From assembly GCA_028278625.1 (NCBI GenBank), contig JANQDY010000090.1, positions 1 through 25,680 on the forward strand: DNA of 25,680 nucleotides, in the 5' to 3' direction. Below, in pieces: positions 1 to 6,620 of the stretch; within the stretch, counting starts at the first letter, position 1; each line of letters begins with the position of its first letter. The translations under genes were made by a program, and so were the position numbers. A model generated the notes under the pieces. It did not search any database and was not told the origin of the DNA. It saw nothing but the letters and a program-made list of their open reading frames with translations. The DNA comes from Thermodesulfobacteriota bacterium (GTDB taxonomy: Bacteria; Desulfobacterota; DSM-4660; Desulfatiglandales; Desulfatiglandaceae).

Positions 1-734
1 ATACCTTCCTTGATGATCTCAAGATCGTAGAGCTCGGCGCAAAGGGCACTGGCAATGGCTGCGGCGGCCCTAGGGTTTTCCCTTGCCAGCATCTTGGCGG
101 CACCCGCTGTGTCGTAGTAAGGGCGCGGCTCCAGGTTGTTGCGCATGAGGAAACTGCGGCACTGGGCCAGGGCCTGCGGGTGTGAGTAGACCAGGCGTAT
201 CTCGCGGTAGTCCGTCACATCGGTGGCCAACAGGCAGTGGGTGACCCGGATTCGGGCCTCGCCGATCACCTTGAGATCGGTGGTGGTCAGAAGATCGTTG
301 ACTTGGGTGACCGCACCTTCCAGCGAGTTTTCAACAGGCACCACGCCCAGGTCGAAATGCCCCTCCTCAACCCCTCGGAATACGTCCATGAATTCCATGC
401 AGGGAATGTGTGCCCCGTCAGGGATCAGCTTCCGGGCGGCCACGTCGCCGTACGCGCCGTGCTCCCCCTGGAAAGCAACCAGGAGGCGCGCTTTCTCCTG
501 CAGGCGCCTGCTTTCTTCGATGATGGCTTTCAGAAGCTGGCGGGTGAAGGAGCGTTCAACCAGGTCCAGATTGAGGCGCTCGGCCTTGGCCAGCAGCTCC
601 TCTTCCCGCTGGGGATCACTGATGGTTTCCTTGAACTTGGTGGATCGTAGCGCCATGCCCATACGTTCCTGAAGAAGGACCAGCAGTTCACGGTCGATCT
701 TGTCAATTTTGCGTCTGATGTCTTCCAGTTTCAT
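1..734 (-). CDS. pheA: Bifunctional chorismate mutase / prephenate dehydratase (P-protein), C-terminus cut by the window edge
   Basis: This enzyme converts chorismate to prephenate and then to phenylpyruvate, the committed branch of phenylalanine synthesis in the cytoplasm. The frame is open from the ATG at 734 to base 1, about 244 codons. Residues 1-85 form an AroQ-type helical chorismate mutase (start MKLEDIRRKIDKIDRELLVL, later KAIIEESRRLQ). From about residue 88 the prephenate dehydratase domain begins with VAFQGEHGAYGDVAA, followed by the family motifs VPVENSLEGAV, VTHCLLA and SHPQALAQCRSFL. The catalytic TRF motif and the ACT regulatory domain would lie beyond base 1. The gene starts 10 bases after the aroF stop, and its AGGAGA ribosome site begins directly after that stop (TAAAGGAGACCCCATG), so the two are very likely translationally coupled. 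I see no frame damage. Family assignment is very secure; feedback control by Phe cannot be judged here. Confidence 0.96.
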   Translation of the reverse strand, partial: MKLEDIRRKIDKIDRELLVLLQERMGMALRSTKFKETISDPQREEELLAKAERLNLDLVERSFTRQLLKAIIEESRRLQEKARLLVAFQGEHGAYGDVAARKLIPDGAHIPCMEFMDVFRGVEEGHFDLGVVPVENSLEGAVTQVNDLLTTTDLKVIGEARIRVTHCLLATDVTDYREIRLVYSHPQALAQCRSFLMRNNLEPRPYYDTAGAAKMLARENPRAAAAIASALCAELYDLEIIKEG

Positions 735-744
735 GGGGTCTCCT

Positions 745-1584
745 TTACAATGTTTGATCCGGTGTTTTCAACTGTGGCATCTGCTCCATGAACGACTGCA
801 GGGGCCGCAGGTGCCCCATGAGGTCGTCGAAAAGATCCGGGCTCATGGCCTGTTCCGCGTCGCAAATTGCTTCAGCGGGATTGTTGTGCACTTCGATGAG
901 CAGGCCGTCAGCACCGGCGGCCACCGAGGCGAGGCTCATGGGGCCGATGAGGTTCAGGCGGCCGGTGCTGTGGGTGGGATCGATGATGATGGGCAGATGG
1001 GTCAGGTCCCGCATGGCCGGCACCGCGGAGAGGTCCAGGGTGTTGCGGGTATATTTTTCGAAAGTGCGGATGCCCCGTTCGCAGAGAATCACGTTGGAAT
1101 TGCCCTCGCTCAGGATATACTCGGCGCAATTGAGCCATTCCTCCAGGGTGGAAAACATGCCGCGCTTGAGCAGCACCGGTTTCTGGACCATGCCCACCTC
1201 CTTGAGCAGGGAGAAGTTCTGCATGTTGCGGGTGCCGATCTGGAGGACGTCCGCAAACTCGGCCACCCAGGACACGTCCCGCGGATCGAGCACCTCCGTC
1301 ACGATGGGGAGTCCTGTCTCGGCGCGGGCCTTTGCCAGGATTTTGAGTCCTTTCATGCCCAGGCCCTGAAAGGAGTAGGGCGATGAACGCGGTTTGAACG
1401 CCCCGCCGCGCATCATATCGGCGCCGGAGGCTTTGACGGCCTTGGCGGTTTCCACGGTCTGAGACTCGCTCTCCACGGTGCACGGCCCGGCGATCACCGT
1501 AAACCCCTTGCCCACCTGGACGCCTGATACGTCCACGACGGTTCGGTGTTCGGGTTCTCGGGTTGACAGTTTCAGATTGTTCAT
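745..1584 (-). CDS. aroF: 3-deoxy-7-phosphoheptulonate (DAHP) synthase, type I-beta
   Basis: This enzyme condenses phosphoenolpyruvate and erythrose-4-phosphate, the first step of the shikimate pathway. The 279 residues carry the I-beta/KDO8P-like signature: VIAGPCTVESE (metal-ligand Cys35), RGGAFKPRSSPYSFQGLG, IGTRNMQNFSLLKEVG, PVLLKRGM, ILCERGIRTFE, DPTHSTGR and GLLIEVHNNP. Only about 28 residues precede the first core strand. It therefore lacks both the N-terminal ferredoxin-like regulatory domain of the Thermotoga enzyme and the chorismate mutase domain of the Bacillus enzyme, and probably lacks direct allosteric control. The start at 1584 has a strong GGAGGTG site 8 bases upstream. It is the first structural gene after a Phe-rich leader peptide and attenuator, so transcription attenuation would be its main control. 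Family call is secure; absence of allostery is inferred. Confidence 0.96.
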   Translation of the reverse strand: MNNLKLSTREPEHRTVVDVSGVQVGKGFTVIAGPCTVESESQTVETAKAVKASGADMMRGGAFKPRSSPYSFQGLGMKGLKILAKARAETGLPIVTEVLDPRDVSWVAEFADVLQIGTRNMQNFSLLKEVGMVQKPVLLKRGMFSTLEEWLNCAEYILSEGNSNVILCERGIRTFEKYTRNTLDLSAVPAMRDLTHLPIIIDPTHSTGRLNLIGPMSLASVAAGADGLLIEVHNNPAEAICDAEQAMSPDLFDDLMGHLRPLQSFMEQMPQLKTPDQTL

Positions 1585-1657
1585 AAAGGGTCACCTCCGG
1601 TTCATGATCAGAATTTAGAGACGCTTGAATGAGTGTTGTTATGAAAAAAAACGCCCA

Positions 1658-1696
1658 AAAAAGAAAAAGCTCCGAGTTTTTGGCTCGGAGCTTTTT
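1658..1696 (-). terminator. Second, tandem terminator hairpin in the aroF leader
   Basis: AAAAAGCTCCGAG (1696-1684) pairs perfectly with CTCGGAGCTTTTT (1676-1664) over 13 pairs with a 7-base loop. A further T-rich run follows on the minus strand. It sits only 3 bases downstream of the attenuator U-tract and would also terminate transcription into aroF. The hairpin is nearly symmetrical, so it could act on plus-strand transcripts too. Confidence 0.75.
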
Positions 1697-1698
1697 CC

Positions 1699-1737
1699 AA
1701 AAAAAACCCCGAGTGGTCCGCTAGGGTCCACCCGGGG
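1699..1737 (-). terminator. Rho-independent terminator of the Phe attenuator (3:4 hairpin)
   Basis: On the minus strand CCCCGGGTGG (1737-1728) pairs with CCACTCGGGG (1716-1707) over 10 pairs, including one G-U, around an 11-base loop. Eight U residues follow (1706-1699). It lies between the leader-peptide stop and aroF, as expected for an attenuator terminator. Confidence 0.85.
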
Positions 1738-1800
1738 TGTATTAACGACTGATGTCAGAACACCGGATGGACGCTTCTAAAGCTAAAAAAGAAGCATCCG
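1726..1800 (-). promoter_or_regulatory. Attenuator switch: pause hairpin (1:2) and antiterminator (2:3)
   Basis: On the minus strand, segment 1 overlaps the Phe codons. CGGAT (1800-1796) and GCTTCT (1795-1790) can pair with AGAAGC (1778-1773) and ATCCG (1768-1764), forming a pause hairpin. Segment 2, GTCCATCCGGTGT (1772-1760), can instead pair with segment 3, ACACCCCGGGTGGAC (1740-1726), over 13 pairs with one G-U and a two-base bulge. Segment 3 is also the left arm of the terminator, so 2:3 and 3:4 pairing exclude each other. A ribosome stalled at the Phe codons would mask segment 1, free segment 2 and allow readthrough into aroF. The base pairing is read directly; the switch is inferred from the known mechanism in enteric phe and trp operons. 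Confidence 0.8.
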
Positions 1801-1838
1801 AAGATAAAAAATCGATATGTGTTCCGGTGCGTGTTCAT
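1755..1838 (-). CDS. Phe-rich leader peptide of the aroF-pheA attenuator (pheL-like)
   Basis: A 27-codon ORF starts about 20 bases after the predicted transcription start and ends in TGA at 1755-1757. Eight of its 27 residues are Phe, with one Tyr. The core reads TYRFFIFGCFFFSFRS, and a final Phe codon sits directly before the stop. An AGGA ribosome site lies 7 bases before the ATG. Such Phe runs are typical of leader peptides such as E. coli PheL, where ribosome stalling at uncharged Phe codons senses tRNA-Phe charging. The next gene is aroF-pheA, which matches. It is too short for normal gene callers. The peptide itself probably has no function after translation. There is no sequence homology to PheL beyond the Phe runs; the assignment rests on position, codon content and downstream hairpins. 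Confidence 0.88.
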   Translation of the reverse strand: MNTHRNTYRFFIFGCFFFSFRSVHPVF

Positions 1839-1863
1839 TGAGTGATCCTGTATTTGGCGAAGA

Positions 1864-1892
1864 CGTATACTACCAATCTGGCGGTTTGTCAA
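1864..1892 (-). promoter_or_regulatory. Sigma70-type promoter of the aroF-pheA leader
   Basis: On the minus strand a perfect -35 box TTGACA (1892-1887) is separated by 17 bases from a -10 box TATACG (1869-1864). Transcription should begin near 1857, about 20 bases before the leader-peptide ATG. Box quality, spacing and position relative to the leader all agree. Confidence 0.8.
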
Positions 1893-2084
1893 TCAGATTT
1901 GTTGGGTATCCGGGCCTACCTGATCACGGCGGTCTATCCGAAAGTGGGCAAGCCGTGGCAGTTGAGGCTGCGCAGTGTTCCCACGAGCGACAATGGACGG
2001 AGCAGAAGGCGACTCTTCCTGGCGGTCCTTGAAAATCAGGGAAACGGGTGAAAATGATTCTTCGAGAACCGCCCGGAGCCGGAA
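1893..2084. other. Intergenic stretch with no recognised feature
   Basis: This lies between the chemoreceptor stop and the aroF promoter. Short ORFs on both strands show no recognisable domain or ribosome site. No clear terminator for the chemoreceptor transcript was seen, so readthrough into the attenuator region is possible. Confidence 0.5.
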
Positions 2085-4103
2085 TCAGAAATCATCAAAA
2101 CTCTTGTCATCAAAAGGGATAACCTCTTCAGGCTTCTCCTCTTTCCCGTGGGCTTTTTTTCTTTTGGGGGCGGCAAGGGCTTTCTTCCGGCTTCCCTCGG
2201 CTCGTTTTGATGGGACACCATGCCCCGCGCGGGCAGGAGGCGAGATCCCGGTTGAACTGCCGCCACTCCCTCCCCGCACCAGACGGATCAATTCACCCAC
2301 GTAAGCCTTCATCTGTTCCGCCTGGGCGCTCATCTCTTCTGAGGCGGAAGCGGATTCCTCCGCACTGGCGGCATTGTTCTGAACCACTTTGTCCATTTCG
2401 CTGACCGCCGTGTTCACCTGCTCAATCCCTTGGGCCTGCTCCCTGGAAGCGGCGGCGATTTCACTGACCAGCTCCCCTACCTTTTCGGCGCTTACGGCCA
2501 CGGCACCGAAAGCCTCGTTTGTTGCGGTGGCCAGATCAGCGCCTTCCGAGATCTTTTTGGTGGTGTCTTCAATGAGTTCCGAAGTGTTTTTGGCCGCCTC
2601 AGCAGCCCTTAGGGCCAGATTCCGAACTTCATCGGCCACTACGGCAAACCCGGCGCCGGCTTCCCCGGCCCTTGCCGCCTCGACCGCCGCATTGAGGGCC
2701 AGTAAATTGGTCTGAAAAGCAATCTCGTCGATGGTCTTGATGATCTTTGAGGTTTCCTCGCTGGCCGCGGAAACGTCCCCCATGGCGCTTGTGAGCCGAT
2801 CCATGGAATCGTTGGCCCTCCCAACGATCCCCTTTGCCTCAACCATCAATTGATCCGCCTGGCTGGCATTGTCGGAGTTCTGGCGGGTCATGGAGGACAT
2901 CTCTTCCAGGGAAGAGGACGTCTCTTCGATGCCAGCCGCCTGCTGGGAGGAGCCTTCCGCCAGTTGCTGGCTGGAAGCGGAAACCTCTTGGGCGGCGCCG
3001 GCCACCTGTTCCGCCCCTTCGCCCAGATCCTTTGAGATTCGGTTGATGGGATTGGCAATGCTCCTGGCGATAAAAAAGACGATCAGCATCAGCACGACAA
3101 GGGAAATGACGCCCATCAGTATGGATGCATACATGATGCGATGGGCGCCTTTCAAAACCTTTTCCTTGTGTGCGGTCACTAAAACGGCCCAGGGGGTTAA
3201 GCTTTTGCCGACACGAATGGGCACGCATATTCGGAAGGAAAAAGCATTAGAGGTTTTTGAGAAACTCTCCGTCACGAATGCGTTCCCTGACTTCATGTCG
3301 TTCAAAAAGGGCTTTGCCCACAGATCTGTTTTGAGAATATCCTGACCCGTTCTCTCACCCTTTGGATGGGCCACATAGTGGGCGTTGTTCGATATGACGC
3401 TCACATAACCGCTCTCAAAGATGGCCTTGCTCCGCTTGATGTCCAAAACCAGCTTGTTGAATTCCTCCAGGGCGAAATCGATCCCCGTGACACCCACGGT
3501 TTTCCCCTGGTATTTCACCGGAGCGACGATGCTCGTTATTAATACTTCCTTTCCCCCCACCGGATATTTGTAGGGGTCAAGGATGGTCTCTTGGCCGGAC
3601 CGCAGGCTTAACAGGTAATAATCTCCGGCCCCTTCTTTGTCATAATCCAACAGCGGTTCCACAGCAATTCCACCGCTGCCCCGGTTCCAGTAGGGGACAT
3701 ACCGGCCGGTTGCATCGTGACCGGGCTTGCCTGCGTGTGTTTTGTCTTTTCCGTCCAGGGCCTCGGGTTCCCAGCAGGTCCAAACACCCAGAAACGAGGG
3801 ATTGTCCTCCAACACCTGGGCCAGTATCCGATCAAGCGTTTTTCGCGATGGCATCTCTCCGCTGTTTTTAAGCCCGGTGAATGTCTGTGCCATGGTCCGC
3901 GCAGCATCCATGGCCACTTCAAGCTCGGCCTTGATAACACCGCTGTACCGGTAAGCGATCTGCCGAGCCTTATCAATGGCCTCTTTCTCAGCCATGTTGC
4001 TGGCCCTTACGGAAACAAATGTGATGGTAGCGGCAAATGCCAGAAACGCCACCGAACATATTGAAATCAACATTCTGGCTTTTAGTCCCAGTTTCCTAAA
4101 CAT
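2085..4103 (-). CDS. Methyl-accepting chemotaxis protein with dCache sensor domain
   Basis: An inner-membrane chemoreceptor of 672 residues that should signal to CheA/CheW. A first membrane helix lies at about residues 11-31. A large periplasmic dCache-type domain follows to about residue 320 (motifs [30 protein letters not shown] and HYVAHPKG). The second membrane helix is [20 protein letters not shown], then comes a HAMP-like linker. The cytoplasmic coiled coil contains the conserved hairpin tip [20 protein letters not shown] followed by [18 protein letters not shown]. After a Lys/Arg-rich linker it ends in [11 protein letters not shown], a tail shared with the receptor at 6621. The start at 4103 has a GGAG site about 9 bases upstream. 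It follows a pseudo-receiver gene by 97 bases, and the pair is probably read from the sigma54-type promoter at 4638-4652. The ligand is unknown. Confidence 0.95.
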   Translation of the reverse strand: MFRKLGLKARMLISICSVAFLAFAATITFVSVRASNMAEKEAIDKARQIAYRYSGVIKAELEVAMDAARTMAQTFTGLKNSGEMPSRKTLDRILAQVLEDNPSFLGVWTCWEPEALDGKDKTHAGKPGHDATGRYVPYWNRGSGGIAVEPLLDYDKEGAGDYYLLSLRSGQETILDPYKYPVGGKEVLITSIVAPVKYQGKTVGVTGIDFALEEFNKLVLDIKRSKAIFESGYVSVISNNAHYVAHPKGERTGQDILKTDLWAKPFLNDMKSGNAFVTESFSKTSNAFSFRICVPIRVGKSLTPWAVLVTAHKEKVLKGAHRIMYASILMGVISLVVLMLIVFFIARSIANPINRISKDLGEGAEQVAGAAQEVSASSQQLAEGSSQQAAGIEETSSSLEEMSSMTRQNSDNASQADQLMVEAKGIVGRANDSMDRLTSAMGDVSAASEETSKIIKTIDEIAFQTNLLALNAAVEAARAGEAGAGFAVVADEVRNLALRAAEAAKNTSELIEDTTKKISEGADLATATNEAFGAVAVSAEKVGELVSEIAAASREQAQGIEQVNTAVSEMDKVVQNNAASAEESASASEEMSAQAEQMKAYVGELIRLVRGGSGGSSTGISPPARAGHGVPSKRAEGSRKKALAAPKRKKAHGKEEKPEEVIPFDDKSFDDF

Positions 4104-4200
4104 GATGCCTTCTCCTTCTTTTTTGGTGTGGGTTGTTACGACCTGAAGGACCGATGCGGCCGCGACATCGGGTCAGGTGTTTACTGTCAATAGGGGCTTT

Positions 4201-4575
4201 CTACAGCCGTGCCCGTTCAAGCAAGTGCTTCAGAACCAAAGCAACTTCTGACAAATCGCCCTCCATATCCGTCACAAAGCGGGGAAACAGTTTTTGTCCC
4301 CTCAAAAGGCTTTTGCGGGCCTTGTCTGGGAGGACAAGGATGATTGGCAGATCGTCAAAGAAATCGCGAATCAGCAGCAAATTTTCAAGTTCTTTGGCGG
4401 TAACGGCCACAAGGATAATGATCGCAAGATTTCGCTTTGGACGCCGAAGCCTTTGGGTGAGATCTTCAATACTTGTATGGAGCTCGATCTCTTCCTCGGG
4501 GATCTCTTTTTCGATTAATCCCAGAAGCTCTTTCACACGCCCTGTTGTTTCACCTGCGTAAAGGAGTACGCTCAT
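4201..4575 (-). CDS. Small receiver-like protein lacking the phospho-acceptor Asp (pseudo-receiver)
   Basis: A soluble protein of 124 residues with the alternating strand/helix pattern of a CheY-like fold: VLLYAG at the N-terminus, LAIIILVAVT in the middle, PIILVLPD and PRFVTDME later. The acidic pair expected after strand 1 and the Asp expected after strand 3 are both absent, so phosphorylation seems unlikely. I do not recognise a named family and the fold is inferred from pattern only. It is probably co-transcribed with the chemoreceptor at 2085-4103 from the sigma54-type promoter about 60 bases upstream of its start. A role as a phosphorylation-independent adaptor in that chemosensory pathway is a guess. 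The ribosome site before the ATG is weak (GGCGGAA). Confidence 0.7.
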   Translation of the reverse strand: MSVLLYAGETTGRVKELLGLIEKEIPEEEIELHTSIEDLTQRLRRPKRNLAIIILVAVTAKELENLLLIRDFFDDLPIILVLPDKARKSLLRGQKLFPRFVTDMEGDLSEVALVLKHLLERARL

Positions 4576-4636
4576 TTCCGCCGGATCCCTGCTCCATCCC
4601 TATCCATTTAGCTGCCCTCGTTTTTTGAAGAAAATA

Positions 4637-4653
4637 GGCAAGTTCCGTGCCGA
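4637..4653 (-). promoter_or_regulatory. Sigma54 (-24/-12) promoter for the pseudo-receiver and chemoreceptor genes
   Basis: The minus strand reads CGGCACGGAACTTGCC, against the sigma54 consensus TGGCACG-N4-TTGCA. The essential GG (4651-4650) and GC (4639-4638) are exactly 10 bases apart. Transcription would start near 4626, some 50 bases before the ATG at 4575. The gene directly upstream on the same strand encodes a sigma54-dependent activator, which supports the call. Confidence 0.78.
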
Positions 4654-4857
4654 CGATTCCCCAGGGGTGGTTTTCTTGATATACGGCTCAATTTCCAAGT
4701 GCCGGCGTGGTATCGTGCAACCGATGAAGGAACAAGCGACGGGATATTTGTCTTAATTCCGGGACAAAATCTCCAAATCGAGACATTTTCAATGGTTTTG
4801 AACCCTAAAACAAAGGCCCGCACAAGGTCCTTCAAGCAACCGGCATGGCGGGAGAGA

Positions 4858-6255
4858 TCAGTATTTTCGGGAGATGTTATATTTTTTCAGGCGGGCATAG
4901 GTGTTGGCCCGGGATAGGCCGGATATGCGGCATACTTCCTTTATATCGCCCCCCGCAAAAGAGACCAGATTTTGAAAGTATTTCCGTTCGGTCTCTTCGA
5001 TCAACTCCTTTATGGTGGGAAACGGTTCGGAATTGCTGGAGATTGTTTGCTGTCCGGCCTTTTTTGAAGTTTTATGACCTATGGAGGCGCGTGCCAGTTT
5101 CGCTCTGATATATTTGGGCAAATGAATGGGAAACAAGGTGGGATCATCGAGGGCTTCGGAAATGGCACTCTCCATGGCGTTGATCAGTTCCCTTATATTA
5201 CCGGGCCAGCGGTAAAAGGAGAGCGCTTCCAAAAACTCTGGTGAAAAGCCTTTTGTGCCGATACCGTACCGGTCGCAGAACTTGTTCATATAGAGGAAAG
5301 CCAGGTCTTTGATATCCTTTGTCCGTTTTGCCAGGGGAGGTAGAACGATTTCCACGGAGCGAAGCCGGAACAGAAGGTCTTTTCGGAACCGTCCCTCTTT
5401 CACCATTTGATCAAGACTGCGGTTGGTTGCAGCGATCAGCCTGAATTCACTGGCGATTTCAGTCTTTCCCCCCACGGGTCGATAGCGGCGTTCCTGAAGG
5501 ACGCGAAGAAATGCACTTTGGATGTTCACAGGAAGTTCGCCCACTTCATCGAGAAAGAGGGTCCCTTTGTGGGCCTGTTCCACAAAGCCTTGCCGGTTCC
5601 TGTCCGCACCCGTAAACGCTCCTTTTTCATGGCCGAAAAGCATACTCTCCACCAGGGTTTCCGGGAGGGCGGCACAGTCCAATACCACAAATCCCCTGTG
5701 GGAACGATCACTGTTCATATGGATCGCCCTTGAAAAAAGCTCTTTTCCCGTGCCGGTTTCTCCGGTGATGAGGACATTGGCGTTGGTGGCAGCCGCTTTG
5801 GCCACAAGGCCGAAACAGCGTTTCATTTGAGGACTGTCCCCGATAATCCCGTCTTTCTTTAAAATGATAGGGGAACTTCGGTTTGTTTTCTCTTGACGGT
5901 ACTGAAGAACGCGAGTGACCGCCAGTTTGATATCCTGAATCGAAAACGGTTTTTGAAAGTAGTCCCAGGCCCCGGTTTTGATGGCCAATTCGGCGGCGTC
6001 AGGGTTCCCCGCACCTGTTATGATAATGACCTCCGGGGAGGAGGCCGCACTCCGGAGCACCGGAATCGCGTCAAGTCCGTTTCCGTCAGGCAGAAGAACA
6101 TCAAGGATCACCAGGTCGAACGGCTCCCCTGATGCCTTTTTGAGCCCCTCCCTAAGACCGAGGGCATATTGCATACGATGCCCCATGGGCTCGATAATAT
6201 CTTTTAAGAACCAGCAAATCAGTTCTTCATCATCAATGGCCAGGATATTCGCCAT
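4858..6255 (-). CDS. Sigma54-dependent response regulator, NtrC family
   Basis: An enhancer-binding activator of 465 residues. The receiver domain (1-120) has the acidic pocket Asp8/Asp9, phospho-acceptor Asp52 in LVILDVLLPDG and Lys102 in FQKPF. The AAA+ domain (about 140-375) has Walker A GETGTGKE (165-172), the sigma54-contact loop GAFTGA (212-217), Walker B TLFLDE (232-237) and the LFRLRSVEIVLPPL segment. The C-terminus carries a Fis-type helix-turn-helix (VCRISGLSRANTYARLKKY). All key residues are present. No histidine kinase gene adjoins it, so it is an orphan regulator in this window. A near-consensus sigma54 promoter lies about 200 bases downstream of its stop, so the pseudo-receiver and chemoreceptor genes are likely targets. 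Its ribosome site is weak. Confidence 0.95.
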   Translation of the reverse strand: MANILAIDDEELICWFLKDIIEPMGHRMQYALGLREGLKKASGEPFDLVILDVLLPDGNGLDAIPVLRSAASSPEVIIITGAGNPDAAELAIKTGAWDYFQKPFSIQDIKLAVTRVLQYRQEKTNRSSPIILKKDGIIGDSPQMKRCFGLVAKAAATNANVLITGETGTGKELFSRAIHMNSDRSHRGFVVLDCAALPETLVESMLFGHEKGAFTGADRNRQGFVEQAHKGTLFLDEVGELPVNIQSAFLRVLQERRYRPVGGKTEIASEFRLIAATNRSLDQMVKEGRFRKDLLFRLRSVEIVLPPLAKRTKDIKDLAFLYMNKFCDRYGIGTKGFSPEFLEALSFYRWPGNIRELINAMESAISEALDDPTLFPIHLPKYIRAKLARASIGHKTSKKAGQQTISSNSEPFPTIKELIEETERKYFQNLVSFAGGDIKEVCRISGLSRANTYARLKKYNISRKY

Positions 6256-6310
6256 AGAGGTGCCACTCTCATTTTGATGCCCCGGGCCGGAAAGGCGCCG
6301 ATCAGAGGCA

Positions 6311-6339
6311 ATGTTATTCGAAACGTTTCAGTTTGTCCA
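6311..6339 (-). promoter_or_regulatory. Candidate sigma70-type promoter of the sigma54 activator gene
   Basis: On the minus strand TGGACA (6339-6334) and TAACAT (6316-6311) are 17 bases apart, 56 bases before the activator ATG. The palindrome GAAACGTTTC lies in the spacer. The match is moderate (5/6 and 4/6), so the call is tentative. Confidence 0.4.
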
Positions 6340-6467
6340 GTAGCCAGGAAGAACAGGTGGATTACGGTGAGTTTTTTCCGCTAATACAGATGCATGTTGT
6401 TCAGGGGCGGAGAAATCTTATAAGCTTGAAAGCTTTTTTTTGTTTTCCATATAGAGCAGCATGGTTT

Positions 6468-6496
6468 TTGCATGCGGATTTGGGGTCTATTATGAT
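6468..6496 (+). promoter_or_regulatory. Candidate sigma70-type promoter of the second chemoreceptor operon
   Basis: TTGCAT (6468-6473) and TATGAT (6491-6496) are separated by 17 bases, leaving an untranslated leader of about 115 bases before the ATG at 6621. The -10 box is good and the -35 box is weak. Confidence 0.4.
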
Positions 6497-6620
6497 CTGG
6501 TTCATGTCTCTTCCAAGAGAAATGGCCAAGTGTTTTTTGTAGCGTGGTGAAGAGGTCTTTCGGGAGTTAGACGGCTCTCTACTGCAACGTCAGATTTAGA
6601 AGAAAGGAGTAATTTTTCCG

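Larger units (their letters stand above)
6256..6620. other. Divergent intergenic region between the sigma54 activator and the second chemoreceptor
   Basis: These 365 bases hold no convincing gene. They contain a candidate minus-strand promoter for the activator and a candidate plus-strand promoter for the chemoreceptor, listed separately. They also hold a perfect 10-base palindrome GAAACGTTTC at 6320-6329, inside the minus-strand promoter spacer, which could be an operator. Confidence 0.5.

Noticed and set aside
700..1386. Long plus-strand ORFs opposite aroF
   Set aside because: They are shadows of the minus-strand DAHP synthase gene, which has clear family motifs.
1707..1740. T-box riboswitch suggested by GGGTGGACC
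   Set aside because: The rest of the T-box architecture is missing, while the Phe-rich leader peptide and competing hairpins explain the region fully.
4104..4200. Hairpin between the pseudo-receiver and the chemoreceptor (CGATG/CATCG arms)
   Set aside because: The stem is short and bulged, without a U-tract; possibly an mRNA processing or stability element, but unsupported.
4608..4917. Small ORFs on both strands between the pseudo-receiver and the sigma54 activator
   Set aside because: They lack recognisable domains and overlap the sigma54-type promoter or the activator gene end.
6522..6540. A sigma54-like site upstream of the second chemoreceptor (TGGCCAAG...)
   Set aside because: The GG is followed 10 bases later by TT instead of GC, so the essential -12 element is absent.
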